A DNA stretch of 9,787 nucleotides from Woeseia sp. (GTDB taxonomy: Bacteria > Pseudomonadota > Gammaproteobacteria > Steroidobacterales > Woeseiaceae): assembly GCA_018701055.1 (NCBI GenBank), contig JABIUH010000019.1:1-9787 (forward strand), given 5' to 3'. Below are positions 6,440-9,787 of the stretch, piece after piece. The notes beneath the pieces are model-generated. The model saw only the letters and a list, made by a program, of their open reading frames with translations. It did no database searches and had not been told where the DNA came from. The translations under genes and the position numbers were made by a program. How positions within the stretch are numbered: position 1 is the first letter of the stretch; each line of letters opens with the position of its first letter.

Positions 6440-7296
6440 AGTTTTTGAGTTTCCAGCACGCTGGAAAAGCAAGTTTTGGCGCAATGACCGATGCTGGCAT
6501 CGTTGATCTTGGTAAGCGCCACACCGAGCTTGCTGATCTACGAGACGCGATTCGACAAGATCGGCTCAGTGATTTGGCAACTGAGGTTAAAGGCGGTACC
6601 GCGGACCTACAGGCGTCCGACATTACTTACCTCCCAACTATTCCAAACCCGGAGAAAGTCATCTGCATTGGTGTGAATTACGCCAAACGCAATGCCGAAT
6701 ACAAAGACAACTCGGACGCGCCGAAATATCCAAGCGTATTCATGCGCTCTCGTGATTCGCTCACGGGGCATGGACAGTCTTTGATGGATCCACCCGAATC
6801 AGACCAACTCGACTACGAAGGTGAGATTGTCATCGTCGTTGGCAAAGACGGTCGTCGCATTGCACCCGAGAAAGCGCACGAACATGTCGCGGGCCTCACG
6901 ATTATGAATGAGGGGTCAGTGCGAGATTACCTTCGCCATGCTAAATTCAATGTTACGCAAGGTAAGAACTTTGAGCGATCAGGTTCACTTGGGCCCTGGA
7001 TGATTACGCCGGATGAACTTGACCCAATGGGCGAGTTGCAGGTAATGACGCGAGTCAACGGCGAAGAACGACAGAACGATGTCACCTCGAACCTGATGTT
7101 CGATTTTCGCTATCTCGTCAGCTACCTATCGACATTTTATCGATTGCGTCCTGGGGACATAATCGCGACGGGTACGCCAAACGGGGCTGGCGCAAGATTC
7201 GATCCGCCGAAGTTTTTGCGCGATGGTGATGTAGTCGAGGTCGAAGTACCTGGGATAGGAGTGTTAAGCAACACCGTCGCAACAGAGGTCGTATAG
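6436..7296 (+). CDS. Fumarylacetoacetate hydrolase family protein (HpaG-like isomerase/decarboxylase or hydratase)
   Basis: A 286-residue single-domain FAH-superfamily protein. The C-terminal fold starts near residue 73 with EKVICIGVNYAKRNAEY. It carries the metal pair Glu128 and Glu130 in DYEGEIVIVVGK, a lid region, and the family ending PGDIIATGTPNGAG. Members bind Mg2+ or Mn2+ and act on 2-oxo or 2-hydroxy-dienoate diacids; HpaG decarboxylates and isomerises the HpaF product. E. coli HpaG is a fused two-domain enzyme, while this has one domain. The third metal ligand, usually Asp in NDxSxRD, is Glu159 here (MNEGSVRDYLRH), which I think is typical of one subfamily. The start ATG 6436 overlaps the previous stop (ATGA) and has AAGGAG 7 bases upstream, so translation is tightly coupled. 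Whether it replaces HpaG, the hydratase, or both is unclear. Confidence 0.85.
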   Translation: MKFLSFQHAGKASFGAMTDAGIVDLGKRHTELADLRDAIRQDRLSDLATEVKGGTADLQASDITYLPTIPNPEKVICIGVNYAKRNAEYKDNSDAPKYPSVFMRSRDSLTGHGQSLMDPPESDQLDYEGEIVIVVGKDGRRIAPEKAHEHVAGLTIMNEGSVRDYLRHAKFNVTQGKNFERSGSLGPWMITPDELDPMGELQVMTRVNGEERQNDVTSNLMFDFRYLVSYLSTFYRLRPGDIIATGTPNGAGARFDPPKFLRDGDVVEVEVPGIGVLSNTVATEVV

Positions 7297-7301
7297 ATCA
7301 C

Positions 7302-7793
7302 ATGGCAAATACCCGAAAAGATGCAAACCATCTGCGGGATTTTGAGCGTTCGTTACCGATGGAATTGTTGAAAGCACGCGAATCTGCAATGGCGCGTTTC
7401 AGGCCGATGCTCCGCGATCACGGCCTAACGGAGCAACAGTGGCGAGTCATCCGTGCTCTCGCAGCGCTTGATCAGATCAATGCAAGCGAACTCGCACGGC
7501 GCAGCTTTTTGCTAGCCCCAAGTCTGACGCGTATTTTGCAATATCTTGAAGCTGAGAAGCTAGTTAAACGTTCGTCGGATGCGAATGATCAACGTCGCGC
7601 AGTTTTCAGTTTAACCGCAAAAGGAAAAAAACTTTTTGCACGCGTCGCCCCTGACTCAGAAACGCTATACATTAAAATTGAGCAAGAATTTGGCGCTGAT
7701 AAGTTGGGCCTATTGTACGAGCTGCTTGCAGAGTTTTACCAGACAATTGCAGCAGAAGAAGAAACAAACATAAGCTCAGCTGCCGCCCGGTAG
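7302..7793 (+). CDS. hpaR: Homoprotocatechuate degradation regulator HpaR, MarR family
   Basis: A 163-residue winged-helix repressor closely resembling HpaR. Hallmarks are LLKARESAMARFRPMLRDHGLTEQQWRVIRAL (22-53, quoted in part: RESAMARFRP and LTEQQWRV), a recognition helix around LLAPSLTRILQYLE (70-83), and the wing DANDQRRAVFSLTAKG (93-108). E. coli HpaR shares the FRP...LTEQQWR block and the NDQR wing. Such proteins bind as dimers to palindromes and release DNA when the aromatic acid is present. The gene lies 5 bp after the FAH-family gene, so it is probably autoregulated from the divergent promoter region, where the 12-bp palindrome at 5465-5476 is the obvious target. The ATG at 7302 has only a distant AGAGG, so translation may depend on coupling. 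It adds about a dozen residues before the usual HpaR start. This gene is the best single argument for a homoprotocatechuate-type pathway. Confidence 0.92.
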   Translation: MANTRKDANHLRDFERSLPMELLKARESAMARFRPMLRDHGLTEQQWRVIRALAALDQINASELARRSFLLAPSLTRILQYLEAEKLVKRSSDANDQRRAVFSLTAKGKKLFARVAPDSETLYIKIEQEFGADKLGLLYELLAEFYQTIAAEEETNISSAAAR

Positions 7794-7814
7794 ATGCGGC
7801 TTTCAGCCGCGATT
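7794..7814 (+). terminator. Possible weak terminator hairpin after hpaR
   Basis: GCGGCT (7796-7801) and AGCCGC (7805-7810) form a perfect 6-bp GC-rich stem with a TTC loop, 2 bases after the hpaR stop codon. No run of T follows (GATTCATAG), so intrinsic termination is doubtful; the hairpin may only protect the mRNA end. Confidence 0.35.
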
Positions 7815-7920
7815 CATAGTAATAACTAACGAACGCCAAACTTTCGTTGCAATCTCGGATAGGTCGCTCGTCGCCATCCATGACTTCGCGACATTCGGGT
7901 TGCTGTCCATCAAGTCGCCC
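7815..7920. other. Convergent intergenic region with possible eroded repeat
   Basis: No gene is seen between the hpaR hairpin and the acetyltransferase stop. Bases 7857-7920 contain short inverted GTCGC (7863-7867) and GCGAC (7888-7892) words and a layout (TCGCCATCCATGACTTCGCGAC) that reminds me of dispersed intergenic repeats in some gammaproteobacteria. No second copy is in this window, so this is a weak impression. Confidence 0.25.
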
Positions 7921-8367
7921 CTACGATACTTTTAGAGAGTAAGCGTAGAAATCTTCCAGATCCCGTTTGTAGCCGAGTTTTTCATACAGGTGCTGTCCCG
8001 CGATATTGTCGTGGGCCGTCAATAGATCGAGGCGCCCAGCCCCGTTTTCCTTAGCCCACTCGGTTGCCGTATTCATTAACCGCTCTCCTAACCCGGATTT
8101 ACGGCAGTCAGCACCAACATACAAATCGTACAGAATGTAAATTTTCACGGCATCAACTGAACAAAATGACGGATAGAGCTGTACGAATCCGCCTGCCTTC
8201 TCGTCCAATACCGCAACGAAGATATCCGATTCGTCACGCTCAATTCGTTCTGTAATGAATCGCGTAGCGAGATCTAGGTCCGCATCACACTCATAAAATT
8301 GACGATAAAGATCAAATAGGCGCGAAACTTCCGCGATGTGCCTACCATCAGCCTTTACGATTTCCAC
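7921..8367 (-). CDS. GNAT family N-acetyltransferase
   Basis: A 148-residue single-domain protein of the GCN5-related acetyltransferase fold, which moves the acetyl group of acetyl-CoA to an amine. The acetyl-CoA pyrophosphate loop is CRKSGLGERLM (residues 88-98), after the strand YDLYVGAD (80-87). The second part shows LLTAHDNIAGQHLYEKLGYKR (115-135, shown for its NxxGxxLYEKLGY pattern). Length is normal for the family. It starts with GTG at 8367, supported by an AGGGGAAG site about 7 bases upstream; the first residues EIVKADGRHIAEV look like a usual GNAT opening. It faces the hpaR operon tail to tail and appears to be a single-gene unit with no evident tie to aromatic catabolism. The acceptor (small molecule, peptide or protein) cannot be inferred. 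Confidence 0.85.
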   Translation of the reverse strand: MEIVKADGRHIAEVSRLFDLYRQFYECDADLDLATRFITERIERDESDIFVAVLDEKAGGFVQLYPSFCSVDAVKIYILYDLYVGADCRKSGLGERLMNTATEWAKENGAGRLDLLTAHDNIAGQHLYEKLGYKRDLEDFYAYSLKVS

Positions 8368-8538
8368 TTGGAACTTCCCCTGCCAGAATTTTCACGTTTT
8401 CTGCTAATTGCGCCTTATCGACCGTCGTAATGGACAGATCGTTTCACCGATTTTAACTCAATGTTGGTTGCCGCTGTTACGCGTCACTGCGTTGAAATGG
8501 ACTGACTGCTAGGCAATTTAGAAGTCGAAACTATAAGC

Positions 8539-8574
8539 AAACTATAAGAGACAGGCACAGTATAAACGCATCCA
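8539..8574 (+). repeat. Degenerate left copy of the transposase-associated repeat
   Basis: GACAGGCACAGTA (8550-8562) is identical over 13 bases to the reverse complement of 9721-9733 and 9763-9775 in the right-hand repeats. Similarity extends outward on both sides: AACTA lies on the left flank and ACG on the right, at nearly equivalent spacing. It is therefore an inverted, decayed copy of the 37-bp unit. Its flanks no longer form the 8-bp stem of the right-hand copies. Together the copies bracket the transposase gene. Confidence 0.65.
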
Positions 8575-8673
8575 ACAATACCTCAGAACGGGTACTTGTT
8601 GTTTGAAATTCGTCGCGGTATTACCAGATGTTATTTCAATGCCTATTGCGTAACCGGTTGACACACGGAACGC

Positions 8674-8690
8674 TCAGACCTTCGGCCTGA
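8674..8690. repeat. Imperfect hairpin downstream of the transposase gene
   Basis: TCAGACC (8674-8680) and GGCCTGA (8684-8690) pair at six of seven positions around a TTC loop (GAA on the minus strand). It lies about 20 bp after the transposase stop codon. No T-run follows on either strand, so it is not a convincing intrinsic terminator. Confidence 0.3.
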
Positions 8691-8709
8691 TGGAGGTCGA
8701 GGCAACTTG

Positions 8710-9657
8710 CTACACGATGCGCTGTCTCCTGCGATACATCTGTTCGAAGTTGGTCGTCGCAGAAATCCACTGATCTTCGCTAAGCTGCAATCGTTCGAGA
8801 ATTGGCGTGACGGTTGGGTCAATAGCAGCTCTCTTGTCTCGTCTCATAGTCCGGCCTGACGTATCGATTAGCTTGAGATAGTCGCGGAAGGGCATTGGCA
8901 GCACCGCACTCACGGAAGAGTGGCCTGCATTGGCAAAAGGTAACAAAGGTCTAATCACCTGGTTCGATGGCTTTAGTTCCGAACATCCCAACGTCTCCTT
9001 AATTGTTGCATCAAGGTTTTCCGAGGGACTCAAACGTTCACGAATACTTGTGTAATCAGATAATTCTGGTGTTTTGGACATCCCTGCTCGAATTGGATTG
9101 AGATCCACATAAACCATACAGGTCAGGAGTGCAGTATCAGTTCGTAGGGCTTGTGACGAAAATCTTGCCTCCCAGAAATGACCCGTGCAGCCATCCTCTC
9201 CATTCGCTCTTCTAGCAACGGGCTCGTTGAGACATTTCATGAACCAGCTGAGATCAGCAAGTCGTTTTCTATAGACCGCTATCGTGTCTCGAACGGTGGC
9301 CGTTTCTGCGTCTCCCAGATCAAGGCCCGCCCGATATCGTTGTACCAGTATTGTGCCTTTATGCAGGCTGCACCAACGCTCCAGCACCTCATCATCTGTC
9401 CACTGAGTTGCATCATTAGGTAATAGCTTCACGACCAAGTGGTAGTGATTACTCATTATCGCGTAGGCGCAAAGATCGATGGCGAATAATGTCGATAGGA
9501 TGCGAATTCGCGTTTCAATCCAATCTCGGCGATGCTCGTAGCTTCGACCTGTAAGCTTGTCTTCACCGCAGAGAAATGCTCGTCGTACGCAACGCGAGGT
9601 AACGTGGTAGTACGGCGTATCAGCAACGGATACTAACTGCTTGCGTGGTCTAGGCAT
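8710..9657 (-). CDS. REP-associated / IS200-like Y1 transposase (RAYT family)
   Basis: A 315-residue protein of the Y1 transposase superfamily (COG1943-like). The HUH-type metal motif is His71-Tyr72-His73 in YAIMSNHYHLVVKL (65-78). Family blocks are YYHVTSRCVRRAFLCGED (16-33), LSWFMKCLNEPVARRAN (136-152), GHFWEARFSSQAL (159-171) and MVYVDLNPIRAGM (181-193). It is longer than minimal IS200 TnpA (about 150 residues), with an extra C-terminal third of unknown role. Related proteins nick single-stranded DNA at REP hairpins using a tyrosine. Where many relatives have that Tyr, in the helix before GHxxxxR, this protein has EPVARRAN and no tyrosine; Tyr129 is the nearest upstream. I believe this subfamily as a whole shares that pattern, so the gene need not be dead. 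The ATG at 9657 has only a weak GAG upstream. Hairpin repeats lie 52 bp upstream. Confidence 0.9.
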   Translation of the reverse strand: MPRPRKQLVSVADTPYYHVTSRCVRRAFLCGEDKLTGRSYEHRRDWIETRIRILSTLFAIDLCAYAIMSNHYHLVVKLLPNDATQWTDDEVLERWCSLHKGTILVQRYRAGLDLGDAETATVRDTIAVYRKRLADLSWFMKCLNEPVARRANGEDGCTGHFWEARFSSQALRTDTALLTCMVYVDLNPIRAGMSKTPELSDYTSIRERLSPSENLDATIKETLGCSELKPSNQVIRPLLPFANAGHSSVSAVLPMPFRDYLKLIDTSGRTMRRDKRAAIDPTVTPILERLQLSEDQWISATTNFEQMYRRRQRIV

Positions 9658-9708
9658 GACTCAAGGATAGTGTCATGCCGTACTAATTTTCGAGTCGAGT
9701 ATCTCTTC

Positions 9709-9787
9709 AAAAGACGTAACTACTGTGCCTGTCCCAGTAGTTGAGCCCTGAAAAGACGTAACTACTGTGCCTGTCCCAGTAGTTGAG
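9709..9787 (-). repeat. Two tandem 37-bp REP-like hairpin repeats
   Basis: Two identical 37-bp copies (9709-9745 and 9751-9787) are separated by CCCTG, giving a 42-bp period. Each begins AAAAGACGT and ends GTAGTTGAG. Within each, AACTACTG and CAGTAGTT form a perfect 8-bp stem around the 9-base loop TGCCTGTCC (stems 9718-9725/9735-9742 and 9760-9767/9777-9784). They lie just 5' of the transposase gene, the usual place for RAYT-associated repeats. The second copy ends exactly at the window edge, so the array may continue. The 5-base linker is far too short for a CRISPR spacer. Confidence 0.85.

Larger units (their letters stand above)
8368..8709. other. 342-bp non-coding stretch between acetyltransferase and transposase genes
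   Basis: No convincing gene is present. From the left it holds the ribosome binding site and presumably the promoter of the acetyltransferase, for which I see no clear boxes. Next come a 10-bp direct repeat AAACTATAAG (8528-8537 and 8539-8548), the degenerate REP-like copy around GACAGGCACAGTA (8550-8562), and an imperfect hairpin at 8674-8690 just past the transposase stop. Confidence 0.6.
8539..9787 (-). mobile_element. RAYT gene bracketed by inverted REP-like repeats
   Basis: The transposase gene lies between a decayed repeat on the left (8539-8574) and two intact, inverted copies on the right (9709-9787), spanning about 1.25 kb. This is the arrangement expected of a REP-associated transposase unit, usually kept as a single-copy domesticated gene rather than a freely moving insertion sequence. 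No target-site duplication is identifiable, and the right boundary is cut by the window, so the outer limits are provisional. Confidence 0.5.

Noticed and set aside
7794..7814. Strong rho-independent terminator after hpaR
   Set aside because: The 6-bp stem is good, but no T-run follows, so it is listed only as a weak possibility.
9178..9423. Plus-strand open frame within the transposase gene
   Set aside because: It lies wholly antisense to conserved transposase blocks and encodes nothing recognisable.
9709..9787. CRISPR-like array at the right edge
   Set aside because: The units are 37 bp with a 5-base linker, so there is no spacer, and a transposase of the REP-associated type lies beside them.

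Overview
The window looks like chromosomal DNA of a proteobacterium, probably a gammaproteobacterium. Base composition is moderate, ribosome binding sites are GGAG/GAGG-like, and the protein families are proteobacterial. The host is inferred from family resemblance only. Most of the window is an aromatic-catabolism locus of the homoprotocatechuate (4-hydroxyphenylacetate) meta-cleavage type. It is followed by a stand-alone acetyltransferase gene and a REP-associated (Y1/IS200-like) transposase gene with hairpin repeats.

Layout. Bases 3-323 (+) are the 3' end of a PQQ-dependent dehydrogenase that runs in from the left. It converges, with 2 bp between stop codons, on a minus-strand operon that reads right to left from about 5421 to 326: hpaF-type isomerase, hpaE-type semialdehyde dehydrogenase, a small LigA-type subunit, a LigB-type extradiol dioxygenase, a carboxymuconolactone-decarboxylase-like protein, and an AAHS-family aromatic acid transporter. 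A divergent plus-strand operon (5531-7793) carries a DapA-like class I aldolase/lyase, a fumarylacetoacetate-hydrolase-family protein and an HpaR-type MarR regulator. The 109-bp gap between the two operons holds two face-to-face promoters whose -10 boxes overlap. A perfect 12-bp palindrome beside them is a good candidate operator for the HpaR-like protein.

How the genes fit together. A dihydroxylated aromatic acid would be imported, or formed elsewhere, and ring-opened by LigAB. The semialdehyde would be oxidised by HpaE and the dienol isomerised by HpaF. The FAH-family protein would then act, and the DapA-like lyase could perform the final aldol cleavage. This is a variant of the textbook hpa cluster: LigAB takes the place of single-subunit HpaD, an AAHS transporter that of HpaX, and a Schiff-base DapA-like enzyme may take the place of HpaI. 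No hydroxylase (HpaBC) and no assignable hydratase is present, so the true substrate is open.

Oddities. The CMD-like gene has an in-frame TAA after codon 16, although recognisable coding sequence lies on both sides. The FAH-family protein has Glu where Asp usually completes the metal site. The transposase keeps its HxH motif but lacks tyrosine where related REP transposases carry it. It is bracketed by inverted copies of a repeat: two perfect 37-bp copies with an 8-bp stem at the right edge and one degenerate copy on the left.
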